Assembly (NCBI GenBank): GCA_025991245.1 | Contig: BQMJ01000020.1 | Coordinates: forward strand, 186,001-250,000 | From: Galdieria partita | Taxonomy: Eukaryota > Rhodophyta > Bangiophyceae > Galdieriales > Galdieriaceae | Reading direction: 5' to 3' | DNA: 64,000 nucleotides | In this document: positions 9,759 through 20,684 of the stretch, piece after piece | Numbering within the stretch: the stretch's first letter is position 1 | Layout of the letters: each line of letters begins with the position of its first letter | Notes under the pieces: model-generated | What the model saw: only the letters and a program-made list of their open reading frames with translations | Database searches by the model: none | What the model was told of the DNA's origin: nothing | Position numbers and translations under genes: made by a program

Positions 9759-12217
9759 CTAACCCAATTTTGTAACAAGTTGATCTATCTTGGAAAACTG
9801 CCACTGCCAACGACTATTGTATAAAAATGGTCGAAGGTCATAACGATTATCTTCTGGAGAATAATTCTCGGCATGATACGAAGGAGTAAGAGTTGTCATC
9901 TTATGTCGATTCATAGAATACATACGAAAGAAAAATTTAACCTGAAAAACATTCCTATCAGCTTTCATAATAATGAACGCGAAGCTTACTTTATCTGCAA
10001 TTTGTGCATAACTTAAATGCTTCCATACTTGTGACAACTTGAGGAACATACTAACTGGCCCACAGCGACCCAATTTACGAAGACGACCATACCAAGTTAA
10101 CTCTTCATAAGTCATTCCCATATCTGCTTCATCCGTTTGGGTATACGAAGCAGTAATAGGTTCAAGTTCCGCTGTAGGAGGCGCTTCAGTAATACTCTTC
10201 AGGGATGCATATCCCAATCCATTCTCCTCCAGAGGTTTTGCAGCAAAAGAAAGAAATGTTTTTAGATCAACTTTTGAAATACCACCTAAAGAATAGAAAT
10301 AAAAATTATATGTGCCTTCAATACATACAATAACTTGCCAATAGGATTGATATCTGCACTGCTACAATCGTATTTTGTCAAATAACCTCGAAGTCCTTCA
10401 TCCACATTGGCACTTCCTAAAACCAATAAGGTTCCTTTACGCCCTCGAATAAATGGCAACATTTGAGCAAAAAAATATGAAACCACCATTCGGATTCTTG
10501 CTTGAATATTTTGCAAGGCAAGATTTTCTGTTTCGCTTCCTCCATAAACTCTAAAACGAGGCATCTTGTCCTCTCCAAACACAAGACAAAAAAGCTTTAC
10601 CTATTCCAACCATTTTTCATCAACATTTCCATATGAATATAGATTAACAAGCAAACCATTGCATCCACAACAATATCCACATTGATATCTAAATGATAGG
10701 AGCCAATGTCATTGGCAAGAACTTTGGATCTTTCTTTGGTATCTTTTGATGAATTTTTGGTGCCCATAAAACAAGTATGAAATATACGCGATGCCAATTC
10801 ACGTGCATCTGTTGGTACATATTGTGAGTCATGTGACTCTCCACATACACGACGAATATCTTGTAAGACTCGAATATATCCCTTTTGCACTGCACGACAC
10901 AATAGTTGGCACATACTTCCAACTATGGCTGCTGAAGACGAAGAATCTGCTCCTCCACTTAGAGGCAGAAAGAAACCTGCTGCTCCACTTCTACGTAAAT
11001 AATCCCACAACCAACAGGCTGGTCCCAGAGCAATCTCCTCCATGGGATGATGAATACGTACCTATCCATGTTTTCGATAAATATTCGTATCATATGAAAC
11101 AACTAATGAATCTAAAACAACATCCAATATATTCTTACCTGAATTGGAGGCGATGGAACAATGTTCAAACCGTTATCAGATGAGTTACAAATATAAAATC
11201 CAGGAATTGTAATTCTTGAAATGTCTTCCATTTCTGCTGCTTGAACGCCCCGTGAGGCAACAGCGACACGATGACTGGTCACTTCATCCAAATCTACAAC
11301 ACCAACTACAACTTCAACTTCAGTTTCTAGACAAAATTGCGACCCTTGAGCAACTATTTGACCATTGACACAAATACAAGCACAGCCATCAAAATATAAT
11401 CTTCCTCCATCGCAACCAAGTTGATTTGCATACAAGTAAACACCGCCTCCTTTTGAAGTTGCTCCACGTATCAAATTTAAACGTTGATCAAGTTTACGAA
11501 GATGATGATGGGATCCTGAACCGTTTGCGAGTATCTCAACGCCATTTAGAAGATACTTAACATGTGGAGAGTCTACTGTAAATAACTCTTCACATGTTTC
11601 CACAGCCAGACTAGTATCCTCAACTTCAATGATTGCTTCTCCAAAAGGGCAAGTTCTTTGACCCGTGATGTTCACTATGTCTTCAGGTAGCTTATATTGC
11701 TCCAAAACACTTCGTCTTTTCCAAGCGCGAAACCAACGAGACTCTCTATAGTTACCATCGTCGGCAAGAAAGAGCTTGGGTCTCAGAAGGATAATACGTC
11801 TATCATAAATAAGACAACGACAGTTATATGAAACACCTCGATGTAAAATAGGCAAGCCAACATCTACTAAAATACCCTCGGTTACTCGTGACTCTATCAA
11901 CTCACCAATAACTTCCCAAGAGTGCTGAAAAGTGTCGGGCTCAAGAAAGTGATCTTCGCAACCGTAGCCCTAACTACAAAATCAGTGAACTACAAAAATT
12001 TCTGTTATGAAACTTTTTATAACCGTTACTTCCAACTCTGGTCCAACACGATAACGGGCACCCTTCTCCTTCGCTTCCAAAATGGACTGCTGGATTCTGT
12101 TCAGGTTTCCTTGAAAGTCCATTGCCCACTACATATATAAGCATACTAAGATCATTTCCAACAAAATACAACTACCTGATTCAAGTTGCATGTTGCAATA
12201 ACAGCAAGTCTCGTCAT
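9759..12217 (-). CDS. QNS1: Glutamine-dependent NAD+ synthetase
   Basis: Converts nicotinate adenine dinucleotide to NAD using glutamine; ATP-dependent, usually cytosolic. Exon 1 starts at the ATG at 12217 ([14 protein letters not shown]) and joins to WAMDFQGNL. The N-terminal nitrilase domain shows [24 protein letters not shown] (across an intron), [14 protein letters not shown] with the catalytic-type Lys, and LSCNSSDNG-like late marks. The NAD synthase half has the PP-loop [39 protein letters not shown], and [11 protein letters not shown]-like RCGP segments. The protein is split by about six introns. Its start lies 50 bp from the stop of the NT-C2 gene. All catalytic blocks I know for the family are present. 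Confidence 0.93.
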
Positions 12218-12267
12218 AATAATAACTGATTCTCCCAAAAATCAATTTTGAATTTTCTACACTCACT

Positions 12268-13335
12268 TTATCCGATACCCGTATACAGCGCACCTTAAAG
12301 CAAAGTATAAGAGCATAAAAGTAAAAACGACAAAAATTCGATATACCAGAGTCTCTTGTTTTCTTTAGTAATCCAATATCTAAATCATGTCCTCGGTTCC
12401 CAGCGTTGTCCATATCACTTGTTGAATTACTTGACTTGTTTACCTTCACTTTACTTGAGTTTATTTCTTCCACCTCATACTCCTTCCTAGGAATAACATC
12501 TCTGATGATCTTCTCTATCAAAGCTTCCGCATCTATTCGAGTGGCTTGAATATGCACGGGTATCTCTTCTTCCAGTTCCGATTCTAACTGTTCCGTATTC
12601 TCAGAAATGCTCTTTCCATTGGAATCCAAAAAGCCTTCTGTTTTACTTTCCAAGATGTAGAAAAAGTTCTTTTCAGCGGTTCTTGAATCCACGAGAGTTG
12701 ACTCCAAGTCAACCCAATCCTTATCACTCTTCTTCACATATCTTTCTTCGCTATTAAAATTGCCTTGTATTTCAGGAACCGAAGAGCCATATGTGTCTGA
12801 TAAAGATGACAAAGTAACTTTGACACTCTTCAAAGGTCTTTTAAAAGTAGGGTCACCAGAAGTTTGTCTCAAAGCCAGAGTCAAACTTAGTACAGCATTG
12901 GTGCGACTTTCTTGAAGCAAGAAATTTTTGCGTACAAGAGGCATACCTGCATATTCTGCCAAATCAAGTTCTACTATTCCATGTCTTATGTGACCTAGGC
13001 CAGTGTTTTTCTCCTCACGAACTGATATTCTCAAGCTACATGAACGAAGCTCTTCACCTCGTTCTCCAGCAGCACCAAACTTAACTGTGAAGATGAATTT
13101 ATCATTCCATATAACTGTGTTTCTCAGCACTTGAGCTCTCTTTGTAAAACCAAAGTGAGGATCAGCTACTTGAGGCAGCAACTATACCAGTGTCAATTAG
13201 TTACAAAGCAAGTAAAAGACAAATTAAAACCTTCCACTTTGCAAATATTGTTCCATGACTTAAAGGAAACTGTCTCAACTCTTCTAACGACAAAGTAACT
13301 TGAAAGTCTCGGGTTTGTCGTCTGGTGGATAACAT
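12268..13335 (-). CDS. NT-C2 (EEIG1/EHBP1-type) domain protein
   Basis: Protein of roughly 310 residues whose N-terminal half is an NT-C2 domain, found in membrane-binding adaptors such as EHBP1, EEIG1 and plant PMI1. Seen: RDFQVTLSLEEL, FAKWK, an intron at about 13192-13230, then LPQVADPHFGF, VIWNDKFIFTVKFG, LRISVREEKN and GIVELDLAEYAG, which is the family hallmark. The rest is acidic and low in order. A short last intron gives the terminal residues GALYTGIG and a TAA at 12268. The start ATG at 13335 is 22 bp after the stop of the Ser-rich gene. The partner and process are not known from sequence. Confidence 0.7.
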
Positions 13336-13357
13336 TACAAGTTTGAATAATCGTTTA

Positions 13358-14541
13358 TTACAATTTCCACGAATTTTTGGGCACAATTGACTCTCTGTTC
13401 TTCTTTTCCGAAAACTTGGCAGAGGCTGCAATAGTGGGCTTCATGAACCTTGCTATACCAATACTTGGTTTTTTAGTTGTCTCTTTTTCGTGAGGTACTA
13501 CAAATACAAGTTAGAAGCTTTTATGATGTTTTCAAAATGGTAAATACCTGTTGGATTGCCACTGGGTTGTGTTGCTTTTTTAGAAGACCACTTTCCTGTC
13601 TTGCTTTGTGGGTTGAAAAGTCTTCCAGTATCCATGTTATCTTCTTGTTTTTTCTTTTCTTTGGCAGCTGAACTCTGCGTGGGCTTGTAGAGACTTTTGC
13701 TAGATGAACGTCTGAGAATGGAAGGTTGGGACATTTGGTGTTCTGAACTGGCACTATCTGCTTTTGAAGATGCCATTCTTTGCTGTCCAGGACTAGCAGC
13801 ATCACTTTCAGCTGGTGAAGTATTTCCTGAAGCCCTTTCTTCCGAACCTTTTACGATTCGGGAACTACTTCGTCTTTTTAGAGGACTAGGAGAACCAGTT
13901 TGACCAGATAAAAGAGTAGCAGAATTTTTTCGACTTATAGAAGCTCCTTTGGTATCTTTGAGGCCTGCTGTTACAGTTTGTTTTCTCGACTTTGTAAAAT
14001 TCTTCTTTTTTGGTTCATTAGCCTCTTTTTGTGTGGAATATACTGTTTCGTCAAAGGAATTCGTTTCTTGCATATTGGTAAGCTGTAACTTTGGCAGTGT
14101 ATGGCTATTAGAATCAATATTGTTCAATCCTTCTTCGTCACATGATGGGGACAGCTTTTTGTCCTCGGTTTCCTTTGTCGAGTTGTTGTCGGACTCTTGG
14201 TTCTGCGAGTGATTACTGCTATCAACTAAAGAATTTTTTTCAGAGGAAGATACCTGGATTGTTGATTCGGGACTTTCCTCGTCACTTAGTTGAGCTTGAC
14301 TCGTTTTTGCGACATCTGAACCATCCTTCATTTGTGTTTCGTTGTCTGCAACTTCGTTTGTGTTTTGGAAATTTGAAGAAGAGGTTTCAAAAACATTTTC
14401 TGAGCTTTGCAAGTTTTCTTCAAGGTTTTCTTCTTTCAGTTCAGTTTGTTTATCCTCATTGAAGCTCTTTGGAACTTGTTCTAAAGACTCAATATCGTTA
14501 GTTGGAATTTCGGGCTCCACTTTTATCCCTTGAAAGAACAT
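13358..14541 (-). CDS. Disordered Ser/Glu/Lys-rich protein, function unknown
   Basis: About 380 residues, almost wholly low-complexity: an acidic N-terminal half (many E, S, N, Q) and a basic Ser-rich C-terminal half with repeated RRSSS motifs (KRRSSSRIV, LRRSSSKSL) that look like basophilic kinase sites. One intron (13498-13547) joins to a basic last exon, VPHEKETTKKPSIG... ending KNSWKL before the TAA at 13358. The start at 14541 follows a TATATATA run. An alternative intron from about 14589 with a MEG start is also possible. I recognise no domain. It is tandem with the NT-C2 gene, so the two may act together, but that is only positional. Confidence 0.55.
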
Positions 14542-14894
14542 TGTTATATATATAGAGTTCTTCAGTAGCACAAATCGTTCTAAATACCTTCCATATTATG
14601 AAGTATGTCAGAGTTGGGGCCTTGGAGTACGTTTTGCACAAAGATGGAAATCAACTTGGCCAAATTTCAAATTGACGTGGCCATATGAGGATCCTTTGTT
14701 CCCTCCTCTTTCAGGCACTCCATTTTTCAATGCAGTCATTTCAAGACTCATTCATCATTTCCCATCTCACTCGATCCAAATGGAAGAGCCACGGATTTTC
14801 TTATACGCAAAGGAAAATATTGTTTGAACATTCAGGCGAATCCAATCTCAAAGGTAGAAAAAGAACCGATAATTGAAGCTTATTTGAGATAACT
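14542..14894. other. Divergent intergenic region with an unplaced coding-like stretch
   Basis: 353 bp between the start of the Ser-rich gene (minus) and the PiT gene (plus). On the plus strand about 14590-14852 one frame stays open and reads protein-like (WGLGVRFAQRWKSTWP, FPPLSGTPFFNAVISRLI) and ends NIV, but has no ATG. The minus strand also has open stretches. I cannot decide whether this is a small gene, a missing exon or chance. A TATATATA run lies near 14553. Confidence 0.25.
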
Positions 14895-16433
14895 ATGTCG
14901 AATGAAAGAGGGTGGCCACTTACGTTCTCTATACACAACTCTTTTATTTTGGCCAAAACATGCGTTGCTTGTAACAGAGCAAGTCGCGGCTACTCCACGA
15001 TCGGCACCTTTTCTCCTTGGAGAAGAGGAAGGTATTCGCATTCTGTTTCTACAACTCTGGAACGAAATAGACAATACTTTAGAAGGAAACAAGTAATTTC
15101 CAAGAAACCTCGGTTTTTTCTTGTTACTGCTGCTTTTAGCATTACTCCGGATCTTATACTGTTTTCTGGTGGGTTAGTTGCTTTTTTTCTGAGTGCTGCT
15201 TTAGGAGGAAACGATGTTGCCAACGCTATGGGAACTTCTGTTGGAACAGGAGCAGTCTCTGTAAAAACTGCGCTTGCCATTGGTGCAGTTATGGAGTTTG
15301 CTGGAGCAGTTCTACTTGGATCAAGAGTCACACAGACTATAGGTAGTGGAGTTATTTCCATAGGTCCCTTTGTAGGTTTAGGTGCGTCTTCAACTCTGAA
15401 CTATATGTTGGGAATGTTCTGTGTTTTATTGGCAAGTACTCTGTGGCTCATACTCGCCACTATTTTGGGACTTCCGGTCTCTTCTACTCATTCCGTTGTT
15501 GGTGGTTTACTTGGTTTCGGTATTTCAGCCGGTTGGAAAATCAATATAACTCAAGTGTTACGAATTCTATCTAGTTGGCTTATAAGTCCAGTTTTTGGTG
15601 GTATCATAGCATTTTTTATGTATTATTCTCTCCGAAAGTTGATATTTAAACGATCATCGCCATTAGTCGTGTTGAAACGACTGTTGCCAATTTTGATAGG
15701 TTCCATTTTATTTATATTGAGTTTATTTCTATTGATGAAAAACGAAGGCAAGCAAGATTTTGGTAAATTGTTCACTGTTGCTATGGGAGTTTCTATGACT
15801 TCGGCAGGCTTAGTGGCAGCATTGATGCAAAATCTTGGTCTCTTAAACTCTCCAATGAACACAAAAGAAACTTTTCCTGTCTCGGAACGTAAAGGCACCA
15901 ATGGACAAGAAGGAAGTGAAGTTGAATATATTTTTGGTCTTCTTCAGTTCACCACTGCCTGTTTTGTTGCCTTTTCACACGGCAGCAATGACGTCTCGAA
16001 TGCTATCGGCCCTTTTGCTGCTATTTATTCATTGTGGAAGTGTTATCCTCTCATAGGAATGGCTTTACAATTCGAAGTGCCTCCTTGGATTCTTGTTATG
16101 GGAGGTTTGGGTCTTTCAGTTGGCTTGGTGTTATTTGGGCAATCTGTAATGGATACGGTAGGCCGAAAGATTACACATTTAGTTCCTAGCAAAGGCTTTT
16201 GTGTTGAGTTATCTACAGCAATGACAGTAATGTTGGCCAGTGAGTTTGGGCTCCCTATTAGTACCACGCATACACTCATTGGATGTATCGTTGCTGTTGG
16301 TTTGGCTAGTGGGAATAGAGAGATTGATGTTAAGGTACTTCGTAGCATAGTATTGAGCTGGTTTGTGACAGTCCCATTCACAGCATTGCTTAGTATGGCA
16401 TCGTTCCTTCTTTTAAAGCATTGGTTACCCTGA
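14895..16433 (+). CDS. PiT-family phosphate transporter, plastid PHT2-like
   Basis: Sodium- or proton-coupled inorganic phosphate transporter of the Pho4/PiT family, 512 residues in one exon. The N-terminal 75 residues are rich in Ser, Arg and Thr with few acids, like a plastid transit peptide, which matches plant PHT2;1. The two PiT signatures are present, one in each half: GGNDVANAMGTSVG and HGSNDVSNAIGPFA. GLPVSSTHSVVGG and GLPISTTHTLIGC repeat similarly, showing the inverted duplication of the family. About 11-12 hydrophobic segments are visible, with a hydrophilic loop around residues 315-345. The ATG at 14895 gives the full transit peptide. Plastid location is inference. Confidence 0.9.
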   Translation: MSNERGWPLTFSIHNSFILAKTCVACNRASRGYSTIGTFSPWRRGRYSHSVSTTLERNRQYFRRKQVISKKPRFFLVTAAFSITPDLILFSGGLVAFFLSAALGGNDVANAMGTSVGTGAVSVKTALAIGAVMEFAGAVLLGSRVTQTIGSGVISIGPFVGLGASSTLNYMLGMFCVLLASTLWLILATILGLPVSSTHSVVGGLLGFGISAGWKINITQVLRILSSWLISPVFGGIIAFFMYYSLRKLIFKRSSPLVVLKRLLPILIGSILFILSLFLLMKNEGKQDFGKLFTVAMGVSMTSAGLVAALMQNLGLLNSPMNTKETFPVSERKGTNGQEGSEVEYIFGLLQFTTACFVAFSHGSNDVSNAIGPFAAIYSLWKCYPLIGMALQFEVPPWILVMGGLGLSVGLVLFGQSVMDTVGRKITHLVPSKGFCVELSTAMTVMLASEFGLPISTTHTLIGCIVAVGLASGNREIDVKVLRSIVLSWFVTVPFTALLSMASFLLLKHWLP

Positions 16434-17142
16434 CATTTTCGTTTCACTCTTGGATTATTCAAACTTGTTGTGAATGGGAACACGAAAGAAAATGTTTTGC
16501 TTGTCATATGTGTCAGTTTTGACACTTCTTGTGTTGCTGATGCCATGGATCTATTTCCTACGATAACATTCAAATACACTCCTTCATTTCAACGGCTTTT
16601 TGTCCTTGTAGTAAACTGTGTTGATTTGCCAGAGATACATTTTAGATTTTTCCAAGTACTAGCTTATTTAGATAAATAGCAACAACACTTCAATATCGAC
16701 AGATGTCAATTGCCTTTATCTCCAGCTTACGATAGGGCACTTATCATTGGAAAGTACCCTATCAAACGATACAACACCCAACTGAAGATTTTGACTCTTG
16801 AAACTCGAAGGAGTTGGGAGCAAAAATTCCTCTATTCAAAATAAAAGAGCAAAATGAAAGACAAACTGCATGAAATCAAGTGAGGTTGAAAGTTGTGAGT
16901 TCTTCAAAACTTTCAACCGGAGCCGTTCCCTGCCAACTGAAGTTGAGTTAGAAAAATTACAAAATAAAACATAGAACAGCAATAGTAAAATCGCATTGGG
17001 CTTTCATAAACTGCCTATTTGTCAGTTGCATGGCAGATCTGACGAATTTCTGGAGACGCCCTCATCATAGCACCCAAAATCTCCCAAATCTATTTATTAG
17101 TCTTGTTGAAAGCTTCTTTGTATTTCGTATCGCCTGGAATAT
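16434..17142. other. Intergenic, no gene recognised
   Basis: About 700 bp between two plus-strand genes. Open frames here are short and not protein-like. On the minus strand 17022-17092 one frame gives a tidy peptide (EILGAMMRASPEIRQ) ending in TAG, but I could not attach it to an upstream exon because the plus-strand gene starts at 17143. An AATAAAA-like site lies near 16839. Confidence 0.4.
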
Positions 17143-18341
17143 ATGTCGAGTTACACAACAAGCAGAGAACTTGTTCGAGTAAAATTTTTGAAGCCCTTTG
17201 CTGCTTATGTGGAAAGAAGTAATATGTCGAACAGTTTGAGCGAAAATCAAGTTCTCATCAAGACGAAATTTTCTGGTATCAGTACTGGAACAGAGTTACT
17301 ATTCTATCGGGGTCTTGTTCCAGAATCATTGGAAACAGACGCGGTGTTTTCACGTAAACCCGTTAGTTATCCTATATCTTATGGCTATTCCTTAGTGGGA
17401 ACAGTTGTGGAAGTAGGAAACCAAGTAGATCCTCATACAGTTCCGTTTGCTATTTAACTCTTGAAACTTTATCTCGCTAACATTTCCTTCTCAGTGGCTC
17501 GGTCACCGTGTCTTTTGTTTTTCGCCACATCAGAGTTATGTCATTTGTCAAATTGATCAACTCCTTCTTATTCCAGATAATGTCGAGTTTGAAGATGCCA
17601 TTTTCCTGCCTTGGATGGAGACAGCTATTTGCCTTGTGCATGATGGTGCTCCCTTACTAGGAGACCATGCAGTTATCTTTGGACAAGGTGTTGTTGGACT
17701 ACTCTTGGCCGCTTTGCTTTGTTTTTTTCCTCTGGCTAGCTTGAGTGTTGTCGAAAATTCAACTAACCGAAAAGAAATTTCTCGTTCGTTTGTAAAGAAT
17801 GCTCAGTTCTACTCTCCTGTAGAAGTTGAACAGAGCCACTTTTTACTTTGTGGAAACAATGAAGACCGGCAGAAAGCTGATATGGTGAGTTGAATTGTTT
17901 GATTCCTTAAGAATTGACACTTTGCAGACTTTTGAAGTTTCTGGTAATGCTGAAGCCTTGAACGAAGCTATTTTGTGTACTCGTTATGACGGTAGAGTGA
18001 TAATTGGATCGTGGTTTGGTAAACAGCATATTTCTTTACCAGCAATTGGAAGTTATTTCCATAGAAGTCATCTGACCATTATCTCTTCACAAGTTAGTTT
18101 TATTCCACCTCATCTTTCGGGTCGATGGGACAAACAGCGAAGATTTGGAGTTGCCTGGGAACATATTAAGAAACTACAGCCATCTCAGCTGATCAGTAAA
18201 ATTGTGAAAGTAGTAAGCAAAGTAAGAAGAAACAAGAACGTGTTGAATGACGAGCCTTTGTAGGATGAAGCCTGTAGAGTATATGAACAAATGGATGCAG
18301 ATCCTAACAGTGTTGTTCAAATATTGTTTACATATGACTAG
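17143..18341 (+). CDS. Zinc-type alcohol dehydrogenase-like (MDR) oxidoreductase
   Basis: Member of the medium-chain dehydrogenase/reductase superfamily. Seen: an N-terminal GroES-like part with FSGISTGTELLFYRG (like BchC and related dehydrogenases), SYGYSLVGTVVEVG, then WLGHRVFCFSPHQS after intron 1; a Rossmann stretch VIFGQGVVGLLLA; TFEVSGNAEALNEAI and GRVIIGSWFG; and a last exon ending VVQILFTYD, as many bacterial relatives end. Three introns; intron 1 seems to use a weak donor (GTTCCG). The usual catalytic zinc Cys of classical ADHs is not seen in the STGTE segment, which is normal for this branch. The substrate is unknown. Confidence 0.7.
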
Positions 18342-18752
18342 AAAGGATCTTATTGATTGCTTTTATTTGTTAAAGGAATGGATCTTATTGATTTCAACTT
18401 TCTTGGGTGTATTTTGAACTTTCAGAACTTGCTCTTCTGATTTCCTTTCTATGTGATTGTCGACACGAACTTTTATAAATACTTATATGATTGGCATTGA
18501 GTATCTGTATGTCTTTACTCATTTCATGAAATTTCCCATGCCTTGTTGCATCATCAAAATAGAATATTTGCTTCTCTGGCAGAATGTTCTGTTTTGCGCC
18601 ATTCTGTGACTGGTTGTGATGGACTTTGCATTTTCTCAGTTTTGTAGTAGAATAGGGTCCAGTAATACAATAAATTTTCCTTCTAAAGTATTTTCAACAA
18701 CGAACTGAAAGGTAAAAAAATTACTTACTTGATACCTCCTCTCCAAGCCTCC
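18342..18752. other. Intergenic, no gene recognised
   Basis: 411 bp between two plus-strand genes. T-rich tracts and a possible AATAAA-type site (ACAATAAATT at about 18668) are the only marks. I see no coding frame that continues a known family. Confidence 0.4.
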
Positions 18753-19785
18753 ATGCAAATGGCGCGCAGAACAAAAATGGCATTTGCGAAACAGGCCGAG
18801 TAAGATAAAGATTTTCTGTCTCCAGCGAAATATTAAGTTAAGTTATCTAGCAAATTTGCTTGCTATGAAGAAGCTATTCAAAATCCAAGGAAGGATGTTA
18901 TTTTCTTGACCAAGGTCTGTTTGAGTTGTTAAGGAGAGTTTGTAAAGTTGTCTCAGTTGTTACGTGCAGACCTTTCAGAGCGAATTCCATCGAAAGGCGC
19001 TACGACTTCGAGAAGACTTTTGTGGCACTGCTGCAATTTCTCGTGAATTTATAAGTTCTGACTTTGAAAGGTTTGCGGTTGGAGTCGACATAGACTCGCG
19101 AGCAATTGACTGGTACTCTTCTGTTTGTCCCTATTTTCAAGTGGCAAGATTGAGTTTGACTAGGTGTATTGAACACGGTTTGTCCAGTCTTCATTCTGGC
19201 AGCGATAGACTGGAACTAGTACTGGCAGACTGTAGAGAGTTTCAGGTATGCTTCACAATCTCTGTAGTTGCTATTCGCCTTTATATGAAATTTTCCGATT
19301 TCCTATAGGATACAAGGTGCTACGATATTATTTCTGCAAACAACTATAGCTTGTTCTTGTTGACTTCTCGAATAGACCTGATTAAGTATCTGAAACGAGT
19401 AAAAGAATGTTTGGATCCTAGTCACGGAATGTTCATATGTGATTTGACCGGTGGGTCAGACTGTTTTGTAAAACGGAAAGTAAAACGTCAATGTGGTAGT
19501 CTTGTCTATATTTGGGAACAAGAAGGTTACAACTTCATTGATGCCAGTTGGCAATGTGCACTTTCTTTTCTTTTTCGTGATGGTTCATTATTGAAACGTT
19601 GTTTTCAGTACACTTGGAGGCTTTGGACCATAGCAGAAGTAATGGATGCCTTGTACGAAGTAGGATTCAATAAAATCAGAGTATGGTTCTCTGATCTGGA
19701 TGAAGCCGAAGAATTTGTATATGAAGAAACGTCAAATATTTCTGGCACAGTGAAAAGCTGGAATGCTATCATTGCGGCAGTCTGA
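18753..19785 (+). CDS. SAM-dependent class I methyltransferase, unknown substrate
   Basis: About 285 residues over four exons. Introns 18800-18850, 18915-18969 and 19246-19308 all join in frame. Exon 1 gives MQMARRTKMAFAKQA. Exon 2 gives DKFACYEEAIQNPRKDV, like the ADxHxLYExAVQ start of this family. Exon 3 has LREDFCGTAAISREF, the SAM-binding motif I, then AVGVDIDSRAI (motif II). Later LVLADCREFQ and DIISANNYS correspond to post-I/II motifs, followed by LKRVKECLDPSHGMFICDLTGG. The family occurs in bacteria and plants with no settled substrate as far as I recall. The start codon is chosen from the splice fit and is less sure than the core. Confidence 0.7.
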
Positions 19786-20038
19786 AATCAGTCGGAGATG
19801 GAGGTTGTTAGAAGTTTTTGCAAGTTATTTATCCGGATATATTTATATATACAACACAAACAGTTTAGCCCGATATAAAGACGATGATAAGAGCTTTTAT
19901 CGATTTTTGCTTCTTTCATGGGCTTCTTTCAGAAAATTTTCCAATCATTCATTTCCACAAGAAAATAAAATGCCTTTAAAAGACTTGTCAAACCATATTT
20001 ACTGCTAGTTATTTAAAGATTCATATAATCTGTGTGTT

Positions 20039-20684
20039 TTAAAAGCACTCTGTTGTTATCTGACATTTTCCATTTACACAAACTTTGGTCGTCCGACAAT
20101 TTCTGTTTCCCCCTCTTGAATTAGACGACTTCCTGTTGCCTTTGGATGTCTTAAAACTTCTCGAGTTTGGTCCTTGTCCAAAAAAGTCATTCATGAAAAA
20201 GTCGCCAAAAGGGAAACCTTGAAAAGCTTGTTCTGAAAAACGATATGCCGAACCTTGGCCATGGAAATCTTTGCTGGTGCCTTGCTGTATTCCTTCCTCA
20301 CCATAAAGGTCGTATGCTTCTCTCTGTTGTGGGTCTGACAAAACTTCATAAGCTATTTTAAAAATAGTGAAAACCTTTTTTTCCGAAACCTTTCATTTTT
20401 ACTTACCTTCCGCAATTTCACGGAATTTCAGTTCAGCTTTCTTATCCCCTCCATTTTTGTCAGGGTGATACTTTCTAGCCAACTGATGGTATGCTCGCTT
20501 GATTTCTCCTGTGACAAGTCAAACGTGTATTCAAGAAAACATATAGCCACATACTGTCTGAAGCGTTCTTATCCACACCTAACACACTATAGTAACTTCG
20601 TTTCGCGTTTGCCAACGTAAAAATAGTCATAAAGGCAAAACAAAACAGTAATACAAGTCGTACAGTACTATGGCACGTTTCCAT
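20039..20684 (-). CDS. Secretory-pathway DnaJ-domain protein with Cys-containing tail
   Basis: J-domain co-chaperone of about 160-170 residues over three exons. The ATG at 20684 opens a signal peptide ([18 protein letters not shown]) followed directly by the J domain: [15 protein letters not shown], then [20 protein letters not shown] with the HPD motif, and [21 protein letters not shown] Phe/Gly-rich stretch ([13 protein letters not shown]) follows, then a Ser/Arg-rich linker and a tail with Cys at [16 protein letters not shown] and a final ECF. No zinc-finger repeats as in ERdj3 and no membrane anchor. Probably an ER-lumenal DnaJ that drives BiP; the Cys tail could form disulfides. The location is inference from the signal peptide. 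Confidence 0.8.

Noticed and set aside
13477-14533. Plus-strand frames opposite the Ser-rich gene
   Set aside because: They are shadows of low-complexity codons on the other strand.
17022-17092. Minus-strand 3' exon EILGAMMRASPEIRQ
   Set aside because: No upstream exon can be found without running into the plus-strand dehydrogenase, and an in-frame stop lies just before it.
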